Assembly: GCF_024218795.1 (NCBI RefSeq)
Contig: NZ_CP100400.1
Span: 2,542,001-2,606,000 of the forward strand
Direction: 5' to 3'
Origin: Halorussus aquaticus
GTDB lineage: Archaea > Halobacteriota > Halobacteria > Halobacteriales > Haladaptataceae
Length of the DNA: 64,000 nucleotides
Notes under the pieces: generated by a model
The model's input: the letters and a program-made list of their open reading frames with translations, nothing else
Database searches by the model: none
Told to the model about the DNA's origin: nothing
Translations under genes and position numbers: made by a program
In this document: positions 35,616-43,159 of the stretch, piece by piece
Layout: every line of letters starts with the position of its first letter
Numbering within the stretch: position 1 is the stretch's first letter

Positions 35616-36520
35616 GCGCGCCGACCGACTCCGCCAGCGACCCCGAGAGGTCCGACGCTCGGGTCGGCGGGTCGGCCGACGCGACTCGCTCGGGCAACTC
35701 GTTCGCGGGCGACTTCTGGGTGAACTTCAAGCGGTGGAACCTGAAGGCGGTCCGCAACCCCTTCGTCCTCGTCGTCTCGCTCGTCCAACCCATCATCTTC
35801 CTCGTGCTGTTCACGCAGGTGTTCGGGCAAGTCGCCACGGGTGCCATCAGTCGGGGCGACGCCGGTATCAGTTACGAGACGTACCTCGTGCCCGCCATCG
35901 CGGTACAGGTGTCGCTGGCCGCCGCGGCCACTTCCGGCGTCGGACTGGTCAACGACATCGAGAACGGGATGTTCGAGAAGGTGTTGGTGAGTCCGATGAA
36001 CCGGGCCGCGGTGTTTCTGGGGAAGACCGCCGCCGAGATACTCCGCATCTTGATTCAAATCGGCATCATCCTCGCACTCGGCGTCCTGCTCGGTGCCGAA
36101 ATCGCCACGGGACTCGCGGGGGCGCTCGGTATCATGTTCGTCGGCGTCCTGTTCTCGATGTGGTTCGTCTCGCTGTCGAACACCATCGCCATCCTCACCA
36201 AGGATCAGGAATCGACCATCATCGGCGCGAACCTGCTCCAGTTCCCACTGCTGTTCGTCTCGACCGCGTTTCTCCCGCTTCGGCTTCTCCCCGACTGGAT
36301 TCAGACCGTCGCAATCTACAACCCCATCACGTACGGCGTCGATGCCGCGCGTGCGCTCATGCTCGATCGCGACGTGATGACCGTCGTGGAGGTGACGCAG
36401 TTCGGGGGCGTCTGGAACACTTTAGTCCCGGCGTTGGCGGTTCTACTCGCGCTCGACGTCGTCTTCGGCGGCGTCGCGGTTTACATGCTCTCGAAGGCGT
36501 CGAGTTCCGACGTGCAGTAG
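35612..36520 (+). CDS. ABC-2 type exporter permease
   Basis: 302 residues. After a polar N-terminus (~1-45) there are six membrane segments (first about NPFVLVVSLVQPIIFLVLFTQ). The ABC-2 signature region around ENGMFEKVLVSPMNRAAVFLGK is present. It pairs with the DrrA-like ATPase through a four-base ATGA overlap and is under the divergent TetR regulator. Substrate unknown. Confidence 0.92.
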   Translation: MSAPTDSASDPERSDARVGGSADATRSGNSFAGDFWVNFKRWNLKAVRNPFVLVVSLVQPIIFLVLFTQVFGQVATGAISRGDAGISYETYLVPAIAVQVSLAAAATSGVGLVNDIENGMFEKVLVSPMNRAAVFLGKTAAEILRILIQIGIILALGVLLGAEIATGLAGALGIMFVGVLFSMWFVSLSNTIAILTKDQESTIIGANLLQFPLLFVSTAFLPLRLLPDWIQTVAIYNPITYGVDAARALMLDRDVMTVVEVTQFGGVWNTLVPALAVLLALDVVFGGVAVYMLSKASSSDVQ

Positions 36521-36637
36521 GACGAGACGATATATCGAAATACAGTTTATTCGTTCGACTCCCGGTACCGATAACGTCAGATAAGCGTGCAGAAGGTTCG
36601 AGATACCGTCTCATTTCCTCCGGAAACGCTCAGGGAA

Positions 36638-37699
36638 CTAGCAGAGACTGTAGACGTTCGCCTCGTACACCTCGCGCACTCGGTCGCCCCAGTTGTGGGT
36701 GTAGGTGTCGATGATGTCCTCGGCCACGTCGCCTCTGAGGTACTTCACGATGCCTCTGTCGCCGGTTCTGTCCCGGAGGTGCGTCGTGAAGAAGTGCCGG
36801 AAGTAGTGGGGCGTCACGTTCTCGGCGGCGTCGCCGCCGCGCCGGTGCCAACCGCGTTCGCTCGCGTGCTTCGTGACGATATGGTGGACGATGTCGGGCG
36901 TGACTCGCTGGCCCCAGTTCTCCCGCGTCGTCGTGAACACCGGGTCCGCGGGCGATATCGGGTCCGGTCGCACCGCGAGCCACTGTTTCAGCACGCGCTT
37001 CAACTCGCCGTCCACGGGAATCACCGTCTCGCGCTTTCGCTTGTTGGAGGCGGGACGGCGCTCGCCGTTGCACTCCTCGCCGACGGTCGGTTCCGGCGAG
37101 ACGTATATCGAGTCCGCCTTGCCGTCCAACTGGGGTCGCGTCGCGTGGTCGGTGTCGGACAGCGACACGTCCCGCAGGTCGAGATTGCAGAGTTCGCCCG
37201 CACGCATGCCGGTTTTCAACAGAGTGACGACGATTGCCCGGTCCAGCGGGTGGGTCACGTCGGCGACGAACGACACCATCGCGTCCACGGAGATGTCCCG
37301 CCGCGTCGGGTTCGTGTCGATTCGCTCGTCCATCTCTTCGACGACGAGCGTCATCGGATTCGAGTCGAACTCCCCGACCTGATTCATGTACGCGTAGAAC
37401 CGGTGGAGGTAGGAGGCGTAGGTGGCGACGGTGCTCTCCGCGACGCTCCCGCGGAGTTCGTGAATCCACGCCATGCAGTCGCGCCGCGTCGCCGCCGACG
37501 GGGGTTTCGTCGTCCCCATCGGGTTCCGGTCCGGCGTGCCCAGAAACGCCTCGAACTCTCTGAGGACGCGTTCGTAGGCGTCTCGCGTTCGCTCGGTCTT
37601 CCCGTGATACGTCATGTCTTGCAGGAAGTACGCTATCGGGTCGCCCGCTCCTCCCTCGCCGTCGCCTTCCTCGCCGTCGGGGTGGTGTTCACTCGCCAT
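36638..37699 (-). CDS. Tyrosine recombinase / integrase
   Basis: 353 residues. An N-terminal core-binding domain (about 20-115, YERVLREFEAFLGTP) and C-terminal catalytic domain carry the residues expected: Arg in KTGMRAGELCNLDLRDVS, the His-x-x-Arg box in PHYFRHFFTTHL, the downstream His in TYTHNWGDR, and the nucleophile Tyr in REVYEANVYSLC. No virus or transposon genes and no attachment repeats flank it, so a chromosomal Xer-like role is more likely than a prophage. The first bases overlap the end of the DUF5805-type gene by 11, implying coupled expression. Confidence 0.92.
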   Translation of the reverse strand: MASEHHPDGEEGDGEGGAGDPIAYFLQDMTYHGKTERTRDAYERVLREFEAFLGTPDRNPMGTTKPPSAATRRDCMAWIHELRGSVAESTVATYASYLHRFYAYMNQVGEFDSNPMTLVVEEMDERIDTNPTRRDISVDAMVSFVADVTHPLDRAIVVTLLKTGMRAGELCNLDLRDVSLSDTDHATRPQLDGKADSIYVSPEPTVGEECNGERRPASNKRKRETVIPVDGELKRVLKQWLAVRPDPISPADPVFTTTRENWGQRVTPDIVHHIVTKHASERGWHRRGGDAAENVTPHYFRHFFTTHLRDRTGDRGIVKYLRGDVAEDIIDTYTHNWGDRVREVYEANVYSLC

Positions 37700-38105
37700 C
37701 GTTCCCCGTGACGAGCGTGTAGCCGTCTCGACGACCGCTGTACTGGATTCGGTTCTCGCTCTGGAGTCGCTGGAGCGACTCCTCCAGTCGGTCCTCGATG
37801 TTGTTCGTCAGTTCGTCCACTAACTCGCCCCACGAGAGGTACTCCGAGGTCGAGAGGACGGAGAGGACGTGGTCGGCTAACTCCTCGCCGTCACCTGCTT
37901 CGTCCGCGTCGGACGCGGGACCCGAGTCGGACTCCGTCGCCTCGATGTCGAAGTCGCGCCGCCCCGCCTGCACCATCGTCCGCACGAACTCGCTCTGACT
38001 CATGTCGAGTTCGTCGGCGTGTCGCTTCCACTCCTCTTTTTGATACGCGGGGACGAACGTCTTCACGGCCTTCCGGGTCGTATCGACGTTCTCGTCGCCA
38101 GTCAT
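37689..38105 (-). CDS. DUF5805-type small protein, partner of the recombinase
   Basis: 138 residues. The N-terminal part KAVKTFVPAYQKEEWKRHADELDMSQSEFVRT recalls ribbon-helix-helix/DUF5805 proteins (alternate beta then helix, possible DNA binding). The rest is acidic and ends in a winged-helix-like stretch (WGELVDELTNNIEDRLEESL, SGRRDGYTLVTG). A TATA-like ACTTTGATAA lies about 27 bases upstream. Coexpression with the recombinase suggests it guides or regulates recombination; the family name is from memory and the role is inferred. Confidence 0.75.
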   Translation of the reverse strand: MTGDENVDTTRKAVKTFVPAYQKEEWKRHADELDMSQSEFVRTMVQAGRRDFDIEATESDSGPASDADEAGDGEELADHVLSVLSTSEYLSWGELVDELTNNIEDRLEESLQRLQSENRIQYSGRRDGYTLVTGNDGE

Positions 38106-38212
38106 GTTCGGGGCGACTCACCCCACCGTTATCAAAGTATCCCAGACTCCAGAATAAACAATCTTATTTGGGAGACCTGCCCCACGTATTCCCCGCTATG
38201 AGTTGGTTATCC

Positions 38213-38258
38213 GCGAGTGTAGCACTATAATCTGCGGACAGTGGTCCCACACTCGCGT
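38213..38258. repeat. Long inverted repeat with internal loop
   Basis: CGCGAGTGT (38213-38221) is the exact reverse complement of ACACTCGCG (38250-38258). Inside, CACT pairs with AGTG, giving a two-step stem around a central ATAATC loop. On the plus strand it is followed by tctctaatttt. It could be a terminator, an RNA hairpin or a protein site. Confidence 0.55.
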
Positions 38259-38352
38259 CTCTAATTTTCGCTCACGCGCTCGAAGAGCATGGTGTTCTGG
38301 CTCACAAAATCCCACAACGAATTAATGTAAATATATTTATTGAAATAGGGGT

Positions 38353-38554
38353 TTCGCGGAGGGTGGTTTCGACACCCTCCACCCATGGGGTAACGTCCTC
38401 GAAACACCCCATCAGTTCAGTAACAATTCCGCACCAATATTGTTAGTTGTCTAACTCTTATGCACGATTCTTATCAACCATACAGTGTGTTCGCGGAGGC
38501 AGTGGATGACCAGAGTTCGCCGAGCGATAGTTGCGAAACCACCCCATCAGTTCA
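38353..38554. repeat. Duplicated module: TTCGCGGAGG ... CGAAAC(C)ACCCCATCAGTTCA
   Basis: TTCGCGGAGG occurs at 38353-38362 and 38490-38499; CGAAACACCCCATCAGTTCA at 38400-38419 and the same word with one extra C at 38534-38554. The two pairs have similar internal spacing (47 and 44 bases), so this is one duplicated composite site about 137 bases apart. The second word read on the other strand is TGAACTGATGGGGTG(G)TTTCG, with a G-run after an AACTGA core. Confidence 0.55.
38358..38380. repeat. Perfect 8-bp hairpin next to an AT-rich block
   Basis: GGAGGGTG (38358-38365) and CACCCTCC (38373-38380) are perfect complements around the 7-base loop GTTTCGA. Immediately upstream lies an unusually AT-rich block (aatgtaaatatatttattg, 38323-38341) that could melt or serve as a TATA box. 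Confidence 0.6.
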
Positions 38555-40150
38555 TTATCACAGTCTCCCAATCTGACACCATAATTCGATAGTCGGTTGT
38601 CCTAAACTCTTTGTTCTGTCACTAAACCGCCTCTTCTGGATGGCGAGTCAGTCCAGAGTCCTGCGCTCCTATCTGATGATTACCGCAGTCACTCCGAGAC
38701 CACCGAAGAAACAGTGACGTTCCGTAGCATCTCAGAAAGCGATGTGAGCGCTGTCAAGAGAATCCCGCGACGGGAACGCACGGACTGCCCGCAGACGGAA
38801 TGCGGCCGTCGGAGCCGGTCTGGGACGCGAACTCGTCGAGACTGGGACCGGGAACCGCATCCACATCGTCAGAATTGCCGCTCTGGCCGGTCGTTCGATT
38901 CGGAGACAGCGACGAACTCGTTGCCTTCGGGAACGGAGAACCGCTAGGCGTTCCTGTCCGGACGCCTCGGAGAGCGTCTTCACGCGGGGGTCGAACGCTT
39001 CGACCGAAGTGCAGTGCCACCGCCATCGTGGGTTTCTGTACACAGCACGGGACGATACTGTCGGTGACTCTTTTGGTCGCCGAGGCGCGTGGGCGTCCTG
39101 TTCCGTCGTCCGACCGGCCGACCTTCACCGACTGCCGAGAAACGGTTCATCGCCGATTCTCGTCGAGCAGTCACCCACGAGGACAGGGATTATTTTCACG
39201 GCGTCGTTGATTTCCTCCGGGACCGTCTCGTCCGTACGCTGAGACGGTGGACCGGGCGGAGGTGCCGTCAGTGGTACTATCGGTCGAGGCGTCCGGAAAG
39301 TCTCCATCGAAGGGCAGTCGAGGCGCTGTCAGAGACGGCGTAAACGGAGATTCGATGCCCGGTAAGCGACCGAAGTTCTGACTCACGTCGTCGGAACGGC
39401 AGGTACTCAGCTTCGATAGTCGCATCTCTCCCCGTAACCGGGGCGGTGGTCCCGTCGGCGCGTTCGACTCCGCTACGCCGTCCGCCGTCCGGAGGATTGT
39501 TCGTCGGTAGCGTCGTCCGTCTGGCTATCGGTTTCTCGCCCGGTTCGGGGGATATCGGGAGTCGCTCGTTCGGTCTCGGCTGGGCGTCGGTCCGCGTTTA
39601 CGGGGTTTTACGCGGGAGTGTCGCTGCTCCACGGCGTTTCCCCACGTATCGGCTATTGGCTTCACGAGCCAAACGCAATCGGTACGAAAGACGACCTCCA
39701 GATTCTCCGGGCGGATGGTGTCGCCGCATTTGCGGTGAGTGACTGGCTGTCAGGTCGTTTCCCGTCAACTCTCTTGTCGGATATCATCACGAAACCGAGA
39801 GCCGTCTCGTCCCGTCGAGCGGTCTCGAACGGTTTGCCAGCTCGAACGACTGGGAGAACGACCGGAGGTGCGACGAGAACGACCGTCAGACCGACTACCG
39901 CGACCGGCGTAGCGAACGGTCCGTCCGTTCTATCCTCTCGTTTCGCGATGCTGCTCGATGAGACGAGAACGGCCGGATGCCGCCCCGCTGACCGCTCGAC
40001 TCACACTGTCTGTCGAACCACCTCGTCTCGCGAAGGTACCGATCGACCGCCGTCCAGAATTGGCTCGTTTGCTAAATGTGGCCCCATTAATGGCAAATTT
40101 TTAAGTAGAATGAGCTGGCGCAACGTCCGAAACCAGTCTCGTAAACTCCA

Positions 40151-40177
40151 TTTCGATATATCGAAACCCCGGGTTTC
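40151..40177. repeat. Overlapping perfect palindromes
   Basis: TTTCGATATATCGAAA (40151-40166) is a perfect 16-base palindrome and GAAACCCCGGGTTTC (40163-40177) a 15-base one sharing GAAA. The word CGAAACCCC formed at the junction also occurs, in reverse, at 38348-38356. This suggests a shared binding protein or a bidirectional promoter (BRE-like CGAAA on both sides of TATA). Confidence 0.55.
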
Positions 40178-40400
40178 AGAATGTCATTTCGACCGCCGCG
40201 TTGGGACGAAGCGTGGCGTGTACCGGCCGTTCCGTCGGTTTCTACTCGAATCTGGCCGACTCGCCCGAGGACTCTCCACCGCACTACCGATGCAGTCGGT
40301 TGGCGGTAGACGATTGCCGGGAACTGAATCCGCGTGAGTCGTGAAGTGAGGCCCGCCGAGGCGCAACCGTCAATACACACCCCACCGTTACGTGTTAGGT

Positions 40401-40799
40401 ATGCGCATGGAGTTGCGGGTGTGTAAACACTGCTACGAGGGGACCCACGGAAATCCCGAGAAGACGGCCATCACCGAGGACATGGTGGCGCTGGCCGAGC
40501 AGATACGGGAGTACAAGGACCTCATCGGCATCGACTCGCTCTACGTGACCCGCGTCGCCGAGGGCGACCCCGGCGGCGAAGAGGTTCTCCCTGCGGTCGT
40601 CGCCAGCATCGAGAACGACCGCATCACCCTCACCGACACCCAACTCGTGATGGAAGACGACCAGCAGAACATGCTGGTGTATCTGGAACCAGCCGACATC
40701 CTCGACGTGTTGACCCGGAATCTAGACCAGATTCGCGAGCAGACCAGACAGGACGTGACCGTCGAGTTGTCCGAGGAGTCGGCCGACCTAATCGAGTGA
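40401..40799 (+). CDS. Small CxxC protein, conserved hypothetical
   Basis: 132 residues. An N-terminal CKHC motif (residues ~7-10 in VCKHCYEGTHG) could hold a metal together with the nearby His, but only one CxxC is present. The rest is mixed alpha/beta (EDMVALAEQIREYKDLIGID, VEPADILDVLTRNLDQIREQ). The ATG at 40401 is chosen because CAATAC sits about 30 bases upstream; a second ATG two codons on is possible. It faces the formate dehydrogenase operon convergently. Function unknown. Confidence 0.7.
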   Translation: MRMELRVCKHCYEGTHGNPEKTAITEDMVALAEQIREYKDLIGIDSLYVTRVAEGDPGGEEVLPAVVASIENDRITLTDTQLVMEDDQQNMLVYLEPADILDVLTRNLDQIREQTRQDVTVELSEESADLIE

Positions 40800-40837
40800 C
40801 GAACTGTCTTCGAAGAGAGTGAGTGACGGTTCTCGGG

Positions 40838-41833
40838 TCAGTCGTCTCCGCTCCCGTCTGCCATCGGCGTCTCGTGGCGCTCGCGGAGTTGCGCCTCGTA
40901 GCGCTTCCGGAGGACGTTGCCGTACATCGAGAGGACGAGACCGACGAACAGCACGAGGATACCGACGTTGATGCCGACCGTCAGGAGCGCGTTGGTCGGC
41001 CCCCCGCCGATAGTGAGTTCGCGCGGCACGGGATATCCCTCGTCGAAGATGCTCCCGACGAGGACGCTCACGATGCCGACGACGGTCAGGACGCCCATCA
41101 GGTTCGCCGCCCAGTTCCAACTCGGCGAGAGCGTCAGTTGCTCGATGCCGGTGCCCTCGTGGTCGTCGTCCTCGTGGGACTCCGGCGTCAGGTCTCGCGG
41201 GACGAACGCCTTGAGTTCGACCGGGTAGAACGCCGGGTGGAAGCCGTGTTCGAAGATGTGGAACATCACGCCCATCAGCATGATGACCCCGAGCAGGCCG
41301 TGGAAGGTGACGAACGCCAGCGCCGCGGTCCGGGTCGCCAGATACTGCATCAGGCCGACCTTGTTCCAGATGAGCAGGCCCGACAGCATCAGCAGGACGA
41401 GTTCGATGGAGAATATCCAGACCACGCCCTTTCCGACGTAACTCAGCAGTGGCACCTCGTCGGCGGAGTAGCCAGCGAACTGACGGGCGTGGGGATGGCG
41501 CTCCTCGGCCCGGCCCAACGCGAACTTCACGTCCTGAATCGCGGCGTCCACGTCCTTCTTCGAGGGCATCGCCGCCTTGACGCCCCGGCGACCGCCGGGC
41601 GTGATTATCGTCAGCGTTATCCAGAAGACGACGAGCGCGACCAGCCCCATCCCCGCGAGGCGGTGGACCGCCAGCACGCCGGTGTTGCCGCCCATCAGGG
41701 TGACCAGCCACCAGAGTTCGTCGTTGAACATCACGGCGTAGCCCGTGAAGAACAGCGCGAACACGTCGAGCGCCAGCAGCGAGTGGAAGATGGTCGTCGT
41801 TCGAGTGAACTTGCCGTGGTCGAGGTTGGTCAT
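40838..41833 (-). CDS. fdhI: Formate dehydrogenase cytochrome b-type membrane subunit
   Basis: 331 residues with four main membrane spans of the formate dehydrogenase / NiFe-hydrogenase cytochrome b family (FdnI-like). Candidate haem ligands are His in KFTRTTTIFHSLLALDVF, AVHRLAGMGL and TFHGLLGVIMLMGVMFHIFEHG. It would accept electrons from the Fe-S subunit and pass them to menaquinone. An acidic cytoplasmic stretch (ESHEDDDHEGTG) is a halophile feature. Its ATG overlaps the stop of the preceding membrane protein gene (ATGA). Last gene of the operon. Confidence 0.88.
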   Translation of the reverse strand: MTNLDHGKFTRTTTIFHSLLALDVFALFFTGYAVMFNDELWWLVTLMGGNTGVLAVHRLAGMGLVALVVFWITLTIITPGGRRGVKAAMPSKKDVDAAIQDVKFALGRAEERHPHARQFAGYSADEVPLLSYVGKGVVWIFSIELVLLMLSGLLIWNKVGLMQYLATRTAALAFVTFHGLLGVIMLMGVMFHIFEHGFHPAFYPVELKAFVPRDLTPESHEDDDHEGTGIEQLTLSPSWNWAANLMGVLTVVGIVSVLVGSIFDEGYPVPRELTIGGGPTNALLTVGINVGILVLFVGLVLSMYGNVLRKRYEAQLRERHETPMADGSGDD

Positions 41834-42456
41834 CGCTCCTCACCTCCGTTTCGCTCGCCGCCGTCGGTGGCGACGGTGTCGCCCGTCCTCCGGTCGGCCG
41901 GTCGCCGCATTCGTTCGGAGAGCTGTCGGAACGCCGCCCAGTGGATGAACACCATCACGAGGATGAACACGCCCATGATGGCGTCGGCGGCGTGGGTGAT
42001 GGCGATGGCCGCGTCGAGGACCGGGACGGTGTTGCCGACCACCCAGTCGGTGCCGACGCCGCCGCCCGAGACGGTGGGTGCGATTCGGAACAGGCCCTCT
42101 AAGACCAGTTCCTGCCCGCCGAACCAGTTGTCGGCCCAGAGGTACGCGATAGCGGTCGCGCCGAACGCGACACCGGCCGCGACGGCGACCGCCGGGCCGC
42201 CCGTGAGACCCGACCCGTCGTGGCCCTCGGTCTCGCCGTCGGGGTCGCGGTCCGGGTCTTCGGGGGCGGTTCGAGCGTCGTCGGTTCGCGTGTCGTCGCG
42301 CACGGTCCGGGCCTCCTCGGGGTCGGCCCGCGCGGTCTCCGCGTCCGTCCGGGCGTCGCTGGTCGCGTCGGCGGTTTCGGACTCGCGTGACCGCTCGTCG
42401 GTCGTACCGCGTTCGGCGGAGTCGCTACGGGCGTCACGCTCCGTGCGGTCGCTCAT
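41830..42456 (-). CDS. Formate dehydrogenase-operon membrane protein with acidic N-terminus
   Basis: 208 residues. The first ~75 are an extremely acidic, Asp/Arg/Thr-rich disordered region (RADPEEARTVRDDTRTDDAR). Then come hydrophobic segments (about 86-108 with AVAVAAGVAFGATAIAYLW, and about 143-170 with AAIAITHAADAIMGVFILVM). ATGA overlaps bind it to the genes on both sides, so it is an integral part of the operon. It has no homolog in bacterial FdnGHI complexes that I recognise and may be an extra anchor. Longer in-frame starts run antisense or through the Fe-S gene and are rejected. Confidence 0.75.
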   Translation of the reverse strand: MSDRTERDARSDSAERGTTDERSRESETADATSDARTDAETARADPEEARTVRDDTRTDDARTAPEDPDRDPDGETEGHDGSGLTGGPAVAVAAGVAFGATAIAYLWADNWFGGQELVLEGLFRIAPTVSGGGVGTDWVVGNTVPVLDAAIAITHAADAIMGVFILVMVFIHWAAFRQLSERMRRPADRRTGDTVATDGGERNGGEER

Positions 42457-43148
42457 CCGCCGAACACCTCCGCGTCCTCGCCGAAGATGATGTCCATCGC
42501 CACGTCGTTGAAGAACACGTCGGCGTCGCGGCGTTCCAGTTCGTCCGCTATCTGGTCGGCGCTCCCGACGAGGATGGCGTCGGTCGAACACTCCTCGGCG
42601 CAGGCCGGACCTTTGCCGGTCTCGGACTGGCGCTCCTCGCACATCGTACACTTGTCCATCACGTTCCCGTTGCCGACTATCTGGGCGCTCCCGTCGTCGG
42701 ACTCGGGGAACTGGGGCGCGCCGAACGGGCAGGCCGACAGGCAGTACTGACACCCGACGCAGAGGCTGTCGCGCACGTCCACGAAGCCGTCGCCCTTCTT
42801 CACGAGCGAGTCCGTCGGGCAGACCGACACGCACGGGGCGTTCTCGCAGTGGTAACACTGCATCGGGATGGACGTCTCGCCCGGTTTCTTGCCCTCTTGG
42901 AGGGCCCGCGCGCTGTTGGCGTTGAGACCCTGCGCGGCCTCCTGACCCTCCATCATCGTGGCGACGCTGATTCGCTGTTCGTCTCGGGGCACGTCCCACG
43001 TCCGCTTGCACGCGACCACGCATCCGCCGCAGTCGATGCAGGCCTCCACATCCGGGAAGATGCGCGCGTCCTCGCCCGTGCTCATCACGCCGCTTCGCAT
43101 GACCTCCTCGCCGGAACCCGACTGGTTCTGTGACTGTTGTTTTGACAT
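42453..43148 (-). CDS. fdhB: Formate dehydrogenase iron-sulfur subunit
   Basis: 231 residues with cysteine motifs for four [4Fe-4S] clusters: CIDCGGCVVACKRTWD, CYHCENAPCVSVCPTDS, CVGCQYCLSACPFGA and a CTMCEER...CAEECSTDA set. This is the DmsB/FdnH-type electron-transfer subunit between the molybdenum protein and cytochrome b. A strong Shine-Dalgarno (GAGGTGG) lies six bases before the ATG. The stop overlaps the next gene (ATGA). Confidence 0.93.
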   Translation of the reverse strand: MSKQQSQNQSGSGEEVMRSGVMSTGEDARIFPDVEACIDCGGCVVACKRTWDVPRDEQRISVATMMEGQEAAQGLNANSARALQEGKKPGETSIPMQCYHCENAPCVSVCPTDSLVKKGDGFVDVRDSLCVGCQYCLSACPFGAPQFPESDDGSAQIVGNGNVMDKCTMCEERQSETGKGPACAEECSTDAILVGSADQIADELERRDADVFFNDVAMDIIFGEDAEVFGG

Positions 43149-43159
43149 ATTTTACCACC

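Larger units (their letters stand above)
38106..40370. other. Long structured intergenic region without convincing genes
   Basis: About 2.27 kb, exceptional for a haloarchaeal chromosome. The left ~600 bases are AT-rich. The rest has lower GC than flanking genes, and frames here encode basic, compositionally odd peptides with no family match. Visible structure: inverted repeats at 38213-38258 and 38358-38380, a duplicated module (38353-38419 and 38490-38554), and overlapping palindromes at 40151-40177. A hydrophobic, Met-less open stretch on the minus strand around 39670-40000 may be a decayed membrane protein. Confidence 0.5.

Noticed and set aside
36638..37699. Prophage or integrative element from the recombinase
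   Set aside because: No tRNA target, flanking repeats, or viral genes are present; see the finding on a Xer-like role.
38940..38980. Partial match to the two-copy element (ccggacgcctcgg)
   Set aside because: A 12-base coincidence without the downstream GCCAGTCC and GAGCCAA words.
39125..39307. 60-codon minus-strand frame with TDETVPEEINDAVKII
   Set aside because: Local protein-like look, but no conserved family, weak context, and surrounding sequence is non-coding; may be a decayed gene.
38714..40337. Several 80-240 codon frames in the gene-free region
   Set aside because: Encoded peptides are basic, Ser/Arg/Pro-rich and unlike haloarchaeal proteins; no domain is recognisable and the frames overlap each other.
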